Positions 47,550-56,017 of a stretch of 64,000 bases of DNA are shown here, one piece after another. Position numbers and translations under genes: made by a program. The notes below the pieces were generated by a model, which did not search any database, was not told the DNA's origin, and saw only the letters and a list, made by a program, of their open reading frames with translations. The stretch covers positions 62,001-126,000 of the forward strand of contig JAJXWD010000003.1 of NCBI GenBank assembly GCA_021781835.1, in the 5' to 3' direction. Each line of letters begins with the position of its first letter. Positions within the stretch are counted from its first letter, which is position 1. The DNA is from Pseudomonadota bacterium (GTDB lineage Bacteria; Pseudomonadota; Alphaproteobacteria; Acetobacterales; Acetobacteraceae).

Positions 47550-49937
47550 GTGATTGATCTGCCTGTCGCCCATGTGCTGCCCGAATTGCTGCGTACCCTC
47601 AAAACGGAGGGGCGCAATGCCGTGCTCGTCGCCCCGCCGGGGGCGGGCAAAACCACGCTGGTGCCGCTCGCCGCGCGCGAGGCGGGGCTGGGCCGGATTT
47701 TGCTGCTCGAGCCCCGGCGGCTGGCGGCGCGGGCGGCGGCCATGCGCATGGCCGCGCTGCTGGGCGAATCGGTGGGCGAGCGCGTGGGGTTTCGCACGCG
47801 CCTGGAGAGCGCGGTGAGCGCGCGCACCGAGATCGAGGTGATCACCGAGGGGCTGCTCACCGCCAAGCTGCTCGCCGACCCTGGGCTCGACGGCGTGGGG
47901 CTGGTGATTTTCGACGAGGTGCATGAGCGCAGCCTGGAGGCCGATCTGGCGCTGGCGCTGGTGCGCGATTTGCAGCGCACGCTGCGGCCCGAATTGCGGC
48001 TATTGGCGATGTCGGCGACCGCCGATGCCGAGAAATTCTGCGCGGCGCTCGAGGCGCCGGTGGTCGAGAGCGCGGGCAAGATGTTCCCGGTCGAGATCAT
48101 CCACGCCAAGCGCGACCTCACCGGCCCGCGCGATTTGCCCGAGGCCGCGGCCAAGGCGGTGCGCGAGGCGCTCAGCCAGCACGCGGGCGATATTCTGGTG
48201 TTTCTGCCCGGCATGGCGGAAATCCGGCGCACCCAGGCGGCGCTGGAGACATGCCCGGCGCTGGTGCTGCCGCTGCATGGCGACCTCTCACGCGAGGCGC
48301 AGGACCTTGCGCTGAGGGAGCATGAGGGGCGGCGGGTGGTGCTGTCCACCTCCATTGCCGAAACCTCGCTGACCGTGCCGGGGGTGAGAATTGTGATCGA
48401 TGGCGGGTATCGCCGCGCGCCGGTGCTCGATGCCGGCTCGGGGCTGACCCGGCTGATGACGACCCGCATCTCGCGCGCCGCCGCCACCCAGCGGGCCGGG
48501 CGCGCCGGGCGCTTGGCGCCGGGCGTGGCGATAAGGCTTTGGAGCGAGGCGCTGCACCGCGGCCTGGCGCTGTTCGACCGGCCCGAGATTTTCGCCGCCG
48601 AGCTTTCCGGCCTGGCGCTCGCCTGCGCGGCCTGGGGCGAGGCGCCCAACGCCCTGCCCTTCATAGACAAGCCGCCCGAGGGCACGTTGAAAGCCGCCCA
48701 GGCGCTGCTGGCCGAGCTGGGCGCCGTGGACGAGGCCGGGCGGATTACGGGCCTGGGCCGCGCCATGGCCCGGCTGCGCGCCGAACCCCGGCTGGGGGCG
48801 ATGATGCTGGCCGGCGCGGGCAAGCCCGAACAGGCGCTGGCCGCCGACATCGCCGCCATTTTGGAGGAGCGGGATTTTCTCTCCGCCACCGCCTCGGCCG
48901 ACATCGCCTTGCGCCTCGAGGCCCTGGCCGGGCGGGGCGAGGGCGACCGCGCCATACTCGCGCGCGTGCGGTTGGGGGCCAAGATTTACCGCAACCGCCT
49001 GGGCGTTGGGGGCATGGCCGCCGAGGGCCATGCCGGCGCGCTGCTGGCCTGCGGCTTCCCCGACCGAATCGGCCAGGCGCGGGGCGAGGCCGGGTCTTAC
49101 CGGCTCTCGGGCGGCGGCGCGGGCAATCTCTCGCCGGCCGACCCGCTGGCCCGCGCCCGGCTGCTGGTGGCCGCCGAAATGGACGCCAAGGGCAGCAAGA
49201 TCCGCCTGGGCGCGGCGCTCACGCTCGATGAACTGCCGCCCGTGTTGCGCGCGCGCTGCAAAACCACGCGCGATGTGGGGTTCGACCCCGGCTCGGGCGC
49301 GGTTTCGGTGCGCGAGCGCGTGCGGCTGGGCGCGCTGGTGCTGGCCGACCGCAACGCCCCCGCCCTGCCCGATGAGATCCAGGCCGCGCTGGCCGGCGCG
49401 CTCGCAACCCGGCTGGAGCAGCTGGACTGGACGGCGGCGGCCGAAAATTTATGCGCCCGCGTGGCGGTGATGCGCGGGCTGGACGGCACCTGGCCCGATT
49501 TCTCGCGCGCCGCGCTGGCGGCCACGGCGCAGGCGTGGCTGGCGCCCTATCTGGCCGGCATGACCAATCTGCGCGAGGCCCGCGCCGTGGATCTCCACCA
49601 GGCCTTGCGCGGGCAGCTGAGCCACGAGCAGGCCGTGCGGCTGGACAAGGAGTTGCCGCCCGAGATCCGGCTGAAAAACGGCGTCATCCGGGTGGATTAT
49701 TCTGGGCCGGTGCCGGTGGCCTCGGCGCGCGCGCATGTGTTTTACGGCACCGACACCACCCCCAAACTGGCCGCCGGGCGTGTGAAGCTGCAACTTGCCC
49801 TGCTCTCCCCCGCCGGCCGGCCGATCGCGATCACCGCCGACCTCGCCAGCTTCTGGCGCGGCGGCTGGCTGGATGCGCGCCGCGACATGCGCGGGCGTTA
49901 CCCCAAGCATGACTGGCCGGAAGAGCCGTGGAAATGA
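47550..49937 (+). CDS. hrpB: ATP-dependent helicase HrpB
   Basis: A 795-residue DEAH-type helicase. Walker A is APPGAGKTTLVPLA, motif Ia LLLEPRRLAARAAAMR, the Walker B box is DEVHERSLEADLAL (DEVH), motif III is AMSATADA, and motif VI is ATQRAGRAGRLAPG. The C-terminal HrpB-specific domain (VARVRLGAKIYRN and on to DWPEEPWK) is complete. Start GTG 47550; the upstream extension is antisense to the dsbD-like gene. Its stop lies 9 nt before the left end of the genomic island. Confidence 0.95.
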   Translation: MIDLPVAHVLPELLRTLKTEGRNAVLVAPPGAGKTTLVPLAAREAGLGRILLLEPRRLAARAAAMRMAALLGESVGERVGFRTRLESAVSARTEIEVITEGLLTAKLLADPGLDGVGLVIFDEVHERSLEADLALALVRDLQRTLRPELRLLAMSATADAEKFCAALEAPVVESAGKMFPVEIIHAKRDLTGPRDLPEAAAKAVREALSQHAGDILVFLPGMAEIRRTQAALETCPALVLPLHGDLSREAQDLALREHEGRRVVLSTSIAETSLTVPGVRIVIDGGYRRAPVLDAGSGLTRLMTTRISRAAATQRAGRAGRLAPGVAIRLWSEALHRGLALFDRPEIFAAELSGLALACAAWGEAPNALPFIDKPPEGTLKAAQALLAELGAVDEAGRITGLGRAMARLRAEPRLGAMMLAGAGKPEQALAADIAAILEERDFLSATASADIALRLEALAGRGEGDRAILARVRLGAKIYRNRLGVGGMAAEGHAGALLACGFPDRIGQARGEAGSYRLSGGGAGNLSPADPLARARLLVAAEMDAKGSKIRLGAALTLDELPPVLRARCKTTRDVGFDPGSGAVSVRERVRLGALVLADRNAPALPDEIQAALAGALATRLEQLDWTAAAENLCARVAVMRGLDGTWPDFSRAALAATAQAWLAPYLAGMTNLREARAVDLHQALRGQLSHEQAVRLDKELPPEIRLKNGVIRVDYSGPVPVASARAHVFYGTDTTPKLAAGRVKLQLALLSPAGRPIAITADLASFWRGGWLDARRDMRGRYPKHDWPEEPWK

Positions 49938-49945
49938 GCCTTTAT

Positions 49946-49973
49946 GGGAAACTGGAGGGTAGCGGGAATCGAA
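49946..49973. repeat. Island left end, att repeat
   Basis: GGGAAACTGGA + GGGTAGCGGGAATCGAA. Identical to the right copy (61700-61729) except for two bases (GC) missing after CTGGA. It does not continue into a tRNA. Confidence 0.85.
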
Positions 49974-50242
49974 TTGTAATAGCTATCTAATTAAAAAACA
50001 TGTGAGTATATTTATCTAAAATCCATTGAAGCCCCCGTTAAGGCCCCCAAATATTAAGGTGGCGATGGGCGATATAAGGAACCAAACTACCTGCAATTTG
50101 AAGTTAACCCCTTGCCCCTTCCACGCCGCTGTGGTCTCAATCGCAAAAGTTACACCATCGCACATTCAACAACCTCAACAGGCAATCCCCGCGGATAGCA
50201 CCGACCTCGTTCAAAACCAGTGATCGTTACCAGAGGACATGC

Positions 50243-51250
50243 ATGATCGACGGCGCTTCCCAAAACGGATTGACCTTAGTAAAAACACGGACGCCGTGGG
50301 CCGCAAGAATTTTGGCGGCATTGCTGTCTTTTTGTTTGCCCGGTGTCGGCCAGATTTATGCACGCGAATATCGTCTTGGTGTCGCAATCGGTCTCATTGC
50401 TCTTTTCCTGAACTTGATCGCTGGGATAATTATTAACTCATCTAACCCAAGTACTTTTACCGTCTTGCCTGTCTTTGTTTCATTCTTGATGCTCATAGTT
50501 ATTCATTTTTTTGCGGCGGTCGATGCGTCCATAAAAGCAGCAACCAGAGATATCCGAGCAGCCCCTCCCTGGTACAGGTCAGCATGGGTATTGGGCATTT
50601 TATATGTCCTCTGTTTAGCATTGTTACATGGTGCCTTTTCCCCGCCACATTGGCGGACGTACCTCCTGCCGTCTGACTCAAATGCTCCAACGCTACTAGC
50701 TGGAGATTATTTTATCTCAGCCAACTCTAAGAATGGAATGACGTTCAAGCGCGGCGATATACTAATATTCCGCCCACCAGGCGCACCCAGTGAAGCTTTC
50801 GTTCAACGCCTAATCGGCCTACCGGGTGATACCATCCAGGTGACAGCCGGGCAGTTACTTATCAATGGCCAACCTGCGGCCGAAGCCGACGCTGGCACCT
50901 ACGTTGATGATAGTTCGGGTGAGGCCCTACAGGGCCAAGCATTTACCGAAACGCTCCCCAACGGCATCATTCATCGAATTCTACGCTTACCTGACACGGA
51001 TGACGATTTCGCCAACAATACGCCCCTCTACACTGTGCCCTCGGGCCATTATTTTATGATGGGCGATAACCGCGACAATTCCGAGGACTCACGCTTTTCG
51101 GATGGCCCTGTGGGATACGTGCCAATCAACGACATCATCGGTCAAGTCGACATAGTTGAGTTTTCTATCGACTTTAAGCATCCAGCATCAAAGTTTTGGT
51201 ATTGGCCAACCGAAATTCGCTGGAACCGGCTCTTTAAATCCGTTTCGTGA
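50243..51250 (+). CDS. S26 signal peptidase I-like membrane protein, catalytic Lys apparently replaced
   Basis: A 335-residue protein. The N-terminal 130 residues are four hydrophobic segments starting with LLSFCLPGVGQIYAREY (a TM2-like pattern). The C-terminal half is signal-peptidase-like: box B PSDSNAPTLLAGDYF keeps the Ser, box D reads FVQRLIGLPGD where YIKR-type sequences carry the general-base Lys, and the last box FMMGDNRDNSEDSRF is intact. Lys to Gln suggests an inactive enzyme or a different mechanism. AGAGGA precedes the ATG. The next gene overlaps by 4 nt. Encoded in AT-rich island DNA. Confidence 0.75.
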   Translation: MIDGASQNGLTLVKTRTPWAARILAALLSFCLPGVGQIYAREYRLGVAIGLIALFLNLIAGIIINSSNPSTFTVLPVFVSFLMLIVIHFFAAVDASIKAATRDIRAAPPWYRSAWVLGILYVLCLALLHGAFSPPHWRTYLLPSDSNAPTLLAGDYFISANSKNGMTFKRGDILIFRPPGAPSEAFVQRLIGLPGDTIQVTAGQLLINGQPAAEADAGTYVDDSSGEALQGQAFTETLPNGIIHRILRLPDTDDDFANNTPLYTVPSGHYFMMGDNRDNSEDSRFSDGPVGYVPINDIIGQVDIVEFSIDFKHPASKFWYWPTEIRWNRLFKSVS

Positions 51251-51756
51251 ACATGCCGAATGTGGAGTCAAATATGGCAAACGACGAACCAACAAATTCT
51301 GGCATTCCTAGCTCAAATTTGGTTCCTGGGACAAAGAAATGTCCATTCTGCAAGGAAGTTATCATGGAGGATGCGCTGAAGTGCAAGCACTGCGGCAGCA
51401 TTCTAGTACCTTTGAATCAGTTTGCTCCTGCCGCCGTCACACCAGTTCCAGCGGCCGGAAACACCGTTCAAATCGTTACAAATACAGTTGAGCAGAAGCC
51501 GTCTTTCTCGGAAGAAGTTAAAACCAAATATGGTCATGGATGGGCAGGGCTGATTGTTTCTGTAATTCTTTTGTTCACGGTGTTTGGCCAAGGCGAAACT
51601 ACTCCGGATTGGGCGAAAGCTGTTGCTGATCTAGGAGCAATAATTATTGGACCTTGGATGATATGGATATTGAGCCGTCCACACACAAATAAAGTTCTAC
51701 CGGTATTAGCTCTCCTCATAACGGCCTTTGTCGTTGTCGGAGCAAACGCAAGCTAA
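51247..51756 (+). CDS. Zinc-ribbon membrane protein, unknown function
   Basis: A 169-residue protein. A double-Cys zinc ribbon (CPFCKEVIMEDALKCKHCGS, about 32-51) is followed by a Pro/Ala linker and three hydrophobic segments (LIVSVILLFTVFG, IIGPWMIWILSR, LALLITAFVVVG). The start GTG 51247 overlaps the signal-peptidase-like stop (GTGA); ATGs at 51253 or 51274 are alternatives. It is co-transcribed with the preceding gene, which suggests a joint membrane function. No known family is recognised beyond the zinc ribbon. Confidence 0.7.
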   Translation: MNMPNVESNMANDEPTNSGIPSSNLVPGTKKCPFCKEVIMEDALKCKHCGSILVPLNQFAPAAVTPVPAAGNTVQIVTNTVEQKPSFSEEVKTKYGHGWAGLIVSVILLFTVFGQGETTPDWAKAVADLGAIIIGPWMIWILSRPHTNKVLPVLALLITAFVVVGANAS

Positions 51757-51930
51757 TATCACTGAAATGTCATGTTTGTATGTAAAAAGGTATGCCCTCG
51801 TGAGAACTCAATGGTCACGAACATATTGACGACTGTTCGTCATGCTACGCCCCTTTCTAACCTCAACATTACCGGAGCGACAACTTTAAAAGTTGAGTTT
51901 CATTAAACTGGGAAAACGGGCGTAAAGGTG

Positions 51931-52329
51931 ATGAAAATATCTCGCATTCGAGATGTGATTTTTCTTGTGATTCTGATAACAATCATTCCGTCCCATTATG
52001 CGGGAGCTGATCCAACGCGTGCGGTGGACACCGAGTCAGATCCGCTAGCTGTAGTTGTATGCAACAATCAGAGTTTACAGTCAGAGCTGGCGAAACGTAT
52101 CAATAGTACGGGCGGAGTGTTATTGGTGAGTCTATCTTTAGATGCCTTACATCCGATCTCATACCTTGATGCCGCGCAGGATTATGTAAATCTTGGATGT
52201 TTATACGACGTAGAAGTGGGAGCGAGTGTTCAAGATCAGTTAAAAGACATAAAATTTCAACAGATAGTCCATCTTCGCCTTTACCTAGACCATCTAGTCG
52301 TCGAAAACGTAACAATACCCAATAGTTGA
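51931..52329 (+). CDS. Small exported protein of unknown function
   Basis: A 132-residue protein with an N-terminal hydrophobic segment (DVIFLVILITIIPSHYAGA) that looks like a Sec signal with cleavage near AGA-D. Two Cys remain in the mature part (VVCNNQ, LGCLYD), enough for one disulfide. AAAGGTG lies directly before ATG 51931. No family recognised. AT-rich, like its neighbours, and separated from them by about 175 bp on each side with no gene. Confidence 0.55.
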   Translation: MKISRIRDVIFLVILITIIPSHYAGADPTRAVDTESDPLAVVVCNNQSLQSELAKRINSTGGVLLVSLSLDALHPISYLDAAQDYVNLGCLYDVEVGASVQDQLKDIKFQQIVHLRLYLDHLVVENVTIPNS

Positions 52330-52511
52330 GTTACTCCCTTTCAAGAGATTATGGCTTATTACGGAGATGCTTGTACACAAATTCCAAATGCATTCTCGGG
52401 TCAAAACTGACATGAATATTCGGTTAGAAATATTCTACTACGGCACGCAATTTAATCAGTGGACCCATGATGCTATTGTCGAGATAGAGATTTGTTTTAA
52501 GGGATAAAGAA

Positions 52512-53033
52512 ATGGACAGCCTTTTCAAAGACATTCTTTTGCCAATAATCGTCGCCTTGATTACCTCGTTCGTTACGATACGAATCAACGACAGGCAAAT
52601 TCAAATCGATAACATTACAAAAGAACGCGCCAAATGGCGTGATAAAATCCGCGCAATGTTGGTCGAGACCCATAAAGCCTGGGAAACAGCAGATATCCAA
52701 AAGATCAAAGAACTGAAGTCAACATTTGCAGTATATTTAAATCCGTTTGACACAGAAGATGAAGGAATTCTGACTGCACTCGAAAAGCTCATAAATGATC
52801 GGGAAGATCCGGCAATCCTAGAGTTCTATATAAGGATCTCGCTCTTACTCAAACATGATTGGGAGCGGGCAAAATTTGAATCGAAGCCTTGGGCTCCTAG
52901 GATAATTTGTGGCATTCTCACAATGAAATGCCAAATGCATAACATTCAAAAATGTAGGCTAAATGGATGGTTTTGCCCACCACAGCGTGAGACCTATAGC
53001 AATTTTAAAAATTGGATTCAAACCAAAAATTGA
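52512..53033 (+). CDS. Membrane-anchored protein of unknown function
   Basis: A 173-residue protein. One N-terminal hydrophobic helix (DILLPIIVALITSFVTIRI) is followed by a charged helical region (TKERAKWRDKIRAMLVETHKAW) resembling the cytoplasmic stretch of small phage- or defence-associated membrane proteins. The C-terminus has several Cys (CGILTMKCQMHNIQKCRLNGWFC written as separate residues C132, C139 and following). No family assigned. Last gene of the AT-rich left cargo. Confidence 0.55.
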   Translation: MDSLFKDILLPIIVALITSFVTIRINDRQIQIDNITKERAKWRDKIRAMLVETHKAWETADIQKIKELKSTFAVYLNPFDTEDEGILTALEKLINDREDPAILEFYIRISLLLKHDWERAKFESKPWAPRIICGILTMKCQMHNIQKCRLNGWFCPPQRETYSNFKNWIQTKN

Positions 53034-53034
53034 G

Positions 53035-53058
53035 GCCCGCCCTTTGTCAAGGCAGGGC
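53035..53058 (+). terminator. Hairpin after the left cargo genes
   Basis: GCCC-GC-CCTT-TGTC-AAGG-CA-GGGC stem-loop directly after the stop of the preceding gene. No T-run of note. Possible terminator between the convergent cargo and relaxase transcripts. Confidence 0.4.
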
Positions 53059-53166
53059 CCATTTCCTTAGCGGACATCGCCGTCCCCGGCTGTACCGTGA
53101 GAAGACCCTAGCATAGCAATCGAGCGTCGTCAGCTAAAATTTCCTTACTCAAATATCCCGGAGAGC

Positions 53167-53187
53167 GCGAGAGGCAGAGCCTCTCGC
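53167..53187 (-). terminator. Hairpin after the relaxase gene
   Basis: Perfect 9-bp inverted repeat GCGAGAGGC-AGA-GCCTCTCGC, 17 nt beyond the relaxase stop. A terminator for the mobilization operon is plausible although no T-run follows. Confidence 0.45.
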
Positions 53188-53203
53188 TTAACGTATCGCT
53201 CCG

Positions 53204-56017
53204 CTACAAGGCTATGCCTCTGAACGACAAAAATGAAAATTTTTTTCGATCAGTCGAGTCCCCGTGTGCCGCAACAATTTGACTGTTGTTCGCTACGATG
53301 GCACTGGCATTTGGTCTGAGCGCTGTCTGTTTCATCCCCATACGCTCCAGCAAGCCCCCCACCAACTTGCCCCGGTCATTGGTATAAATGGCGGTATTCT
53401 CCTTGGCGCGGGACAACGCGACATAAAAGCTCTTTTGATCCAGCAGGTTGGTGGCGGCGCTGTCGGCGTGGATGAAGGTCCGTTCGGCGGTGCGCCCCTG
53501 AGCGGCGAAGGCCGTTGCCACATAGCTATGGGCAATATGCTGGTTACTCGGGTCATCGAGCTTCAGGGTCTCAACCTTGCCCCTGGCCAGCCGGACCGTG
53601 GCGCTGCGCGTGCTAGGGTCAATGGCGGTAATCTCGGCTTGCTGGCCGTTGATCCGCCCCAGGGCGCGGTCATTGCGGGTGAACTGCATTTTATCTCCCG
53701 CCCGCAGCTCAATCGTCTCGGAGGTGAAGGCTTGGGACTGCGCAGCCCCCCATTGGCGAAGCCGCCAATCGATCATCCTGCCGGTCTGGTCAGCCAGCGA
53801 GATTGCCGCCTTGCCGGTGTCGATGCCGGTCACCCGGTAGGCCTGTGCCTTTGATACACCCTTATCGGCGTAATCCTTGGCGAAGCGGATCATGTCGCCG
53901 ATGGCATAGCTGTGCGGGTCTTTGGCTTCGGCGCGGGTCATATCTTTGGACACAAGCCTTGGCGCGGTAATCGCCGGGCCGTGAAGCTGGCCACGTTCGG
54001 CAAGCGCATGGCGAATCTCCTTGGTCAGCGCGTCGCGCCCCTCGCGGGACGGCTCAATCACCAGGGCCTTGCGCCTCTCCTTGGCGTCCAACTTGGCATA
54101 ATCCTGGGCGATTTGGGCAAAGCGGGCCTCGCGGGTGTCACATTCAACAATGCGCCCGCCGCCCGCGTCCAGCGCCGCCAGGGCCTTCTTGGCATTGCCC
54201 TCCAGGCTGGCCTCCACCGACGCCTTGGCGTGCTCGTTGGTCTGGCGCAGAATTTGGGTCAGGCGGGCGGTTTCCATGCCCGCACCCTGTAGCTGGGCAA
54301 AGGCAGCACCCGCTGCCACGGAACCAAGCTGCGCCGTATCGCCTACCAGCAGTACCCGCGCCCGGTGGGATTCGGCTAGGCCCAGCAGCTTGGCGGCATC
54401 TGCCGCCGAGATCAGCGAGGCTTCGTCAACAATCCAAAGCCGCTCCTTGAGTGTGGGGCGGCCCGGCGCCAACAAATGCCGGGCCAGTGTATCGGCGCGG
54501 CTATCCAGCGCCTCGCCCAAAACCTGTGCCGCCGATGCCGTGGGAGCGAGTGCTACCACCTGAATGCCCCGGGCCTCGGCCTCGCGTGCGATGGTTGCCA
54601 ATACGGTGGAAGTCTTGGCGGTGCCCGCAGCTCCCTGCAAACCAATGACCCGGTTGCGGCTGGTGAGGATTTGCGCCGCCGCCACTTTTTGCTCATCGGT
54701 CCAGCTATGCCCCCGCGTGGCGCTGCGCCGCTCGGCCACGGCAACCGCCCTGCTGGCGGCAATGGGGGAGAGGATCGGTTCCACCTGCTGGCGGCCTTGT
54801 TCCTCCAGCCGCAGCAGTGCCGTCTCGTTGGCGATATTGGCGGCAGTGGTGAAGCCCTCGAAAACCACGCCCCGCCGGTCAAGGCATTCGCGCGCGTCCA
54901 GCGCGCCGGTCGTCTCGGCACGGGCAATGGCGGCGGCGATGTCATCATGCCCAACGCGGCCCATGCCGAACCGCCCCGCTGCCTCGTGCAGGGCGGTGGT
55001 GGAGAACACGGATTGCCGCTCTCCCAGCATCGCCGCACCCTGCGCCACCGCACGATCAGCCGCCAGCTCACGCGCAAATTCATGGTCGGCGCTGAGGGTG
55101 GTGGATTTTGCTTGCGCCTCGGCCTGGGCAATCAACCCGTGCCGCGCCTGTTCATCCCATCCGGCTGTATCGGCGGCCTCACGCCATGCGCCGATTAGTT
55201 CGGCATGGGGCACGGCTTCCTTGGCCAGCCGCGTGTCCAGCGCCGCGATCTGCTTCTCGGCGGCGCTGGCCTCCGCCCGGCTTTTACCCCGCTCGGCCAG
55301 CCGCGCCTCGATGGCAGCACTGCGCTGGCTGAACGCCTCCAGCGTGGTGTTGCCGATACCGGCAATCTCAAAGATCGAATCCTTGCCGCGCTCAATCGCG
55401 TAGCCCAGGTTTTGCACCCCGGCGGCCAGCTCCTGCCGATAAATGGCGCCCATCTGCTTTTGCATCTGGTAGAAGGCACGCGGCTCCAGGCTGCGCCATT
55501 GCCCGCCCTCGTCCCGGGTCATGTTGAGGATGATGTTATGGCTATGAAGCTGCGGGTCGAGCGCCCGGCTGGTGCCATGCCGGAAAGAGGCAATGACCAA
55601 ATTGCCGGTCGCCTCCCGCCGGTTGCTGCCATCTTCCCGAATGCGCGTGGCGGTAAAATGCTGCTCCGCCAGGCCCAGCGCGGTTTTCACCGCCTGTTCA
55701 TGCGCCGCGATGAGGCGACGGTCGCCCGCCACCTCGGCCATGATCGACACAGATTTGGGCGCGCTGAAGGTTACATCCCAACCGGGCCGGTGCTCCCACT
55801 CACCCTCCCGCATGGTGCCAAGGCTTTGACCGGCGACATGGCCGTCCAGTAGGCGGGCAAATTGCTCGCGGTCAACGGCCCCGGTCAGGTTCAGCGCTTG
55901 TGCGCCTTGGCCCAGCCATTCCGAGGGGGCAAGCCCCCCTTCGGCGTAATAATCATCAGCCTCGTAATAGCTGGCAGCCTGCCCGGCACTGGTCAGGGCG
56001 GAGATTGTCGCCACCAT
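53204..56017 (-). CDS. MOBF-family conjugative relaxase (TrwC/TraA-type)
   Basis: A 937-residue protein with an N-terminal relaxase and C-terminal helicase. N-terminal tyrosines are in ASYYEADDYYAEGG, and the three-His metal motif is FRHGTSRALDPQLHSHN (about 145-165), with TFSAPKSVSIMAEV before it. The RecD-like helicase has Walker A LQGAAGTAKTS, IVDEASLISAADAAKL and LVGDTAQLGSVAAG, and the SF1 motif VALSRAKENT near the end. It nicks oriT and pilots the strand. The start overlaps the coupling-protein stop (TAATG). No TraI C-terminal extension like F. Confidence 0.95.
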   Translation of the reverse strand: MVATISALTSAGQAASYYEADDYYAEGGLAPSEWLGQGAQALNLTGAVDREQFARLLDGHVAGQSLGTMREGEWEHRPGWDVTFSAPKSVSIMAEVAGDRRLIAAHEQAVKTALGLAEQHFTATRIREDGSNRREATGNLVIASFRHGTSRALDPQLHSHNIILNMTRDEGGQWRSLEPRAFYQMQKQMGAIYRQELAAGVQNLGYAIERGKDSIFEIAGIGNTTLEAFSQRSAAIEARLAERGKSRAEASAAEKQIAALDTRLAKEAVPHAELIGAWREAADTAGWDEQARHGLIAQAEAQAKSTTLSADHEFARELAADRAVAQGAAMLGERQSVFSTTALHEAAGRFGMGRVGHDDIAAAIARAETTGALDARECLDRRGVVFEGFTTAANIANETALLRLEEQGRQQVEPILSPIAASRAVAVAERRSATRGHSWTDEQKVAAAQILTSRNRVIGLQGAAGTAKTSTVLATIAREAEARGIQVVALAPTASAAQVLGEALDSRADTLARHLLAPGRPTLKERLWIVDEASLISAADAAKLLGLAESHRARVLLVGDTAQLGSVAAGAAFAQLQGAGMETARLTQILRQTNEHAKASVEASLEGNAKKALAALDAGGGRIVECDTREARFAQIAQDYAKLDAKERRKALVIEPSREGRDALTKEIRHALAERGQLHGPAITAPRLVSKDMTRAEAKDPHSYAIGDMIRFAKDYADKGVSKAQAYRVTGIDTGKAAISLADQTGRMIDWRLRQWGAAQSQAFTSETIELRAGDKMQFTRNDRALGRINGQQAEITAIDPSTRSATVRLARGKVETLKLDDPSNQHIAHSYVATAFAAQGRTAERTFIHADSAATNLLDQKSFYVALSRAKENTAIYTNDRGKLVGGLLERMGMKQTALRPNASAIVANNSQIVAAHGDSTDRKKFSFLSFRGIAL

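Noticed and set aside
53034-53203. oriT next to the relaxase 3' end
   Set aside because: It has hairpins but no nic-like motif and lies at the downstream end of the operon; 58267-58365 fits better.
54553-55403. Overlapping frames within the relaxase gene
   Set aside because: Both-strand shadows of the relaxase helicase region; Arg/Pro-rich without motifs.
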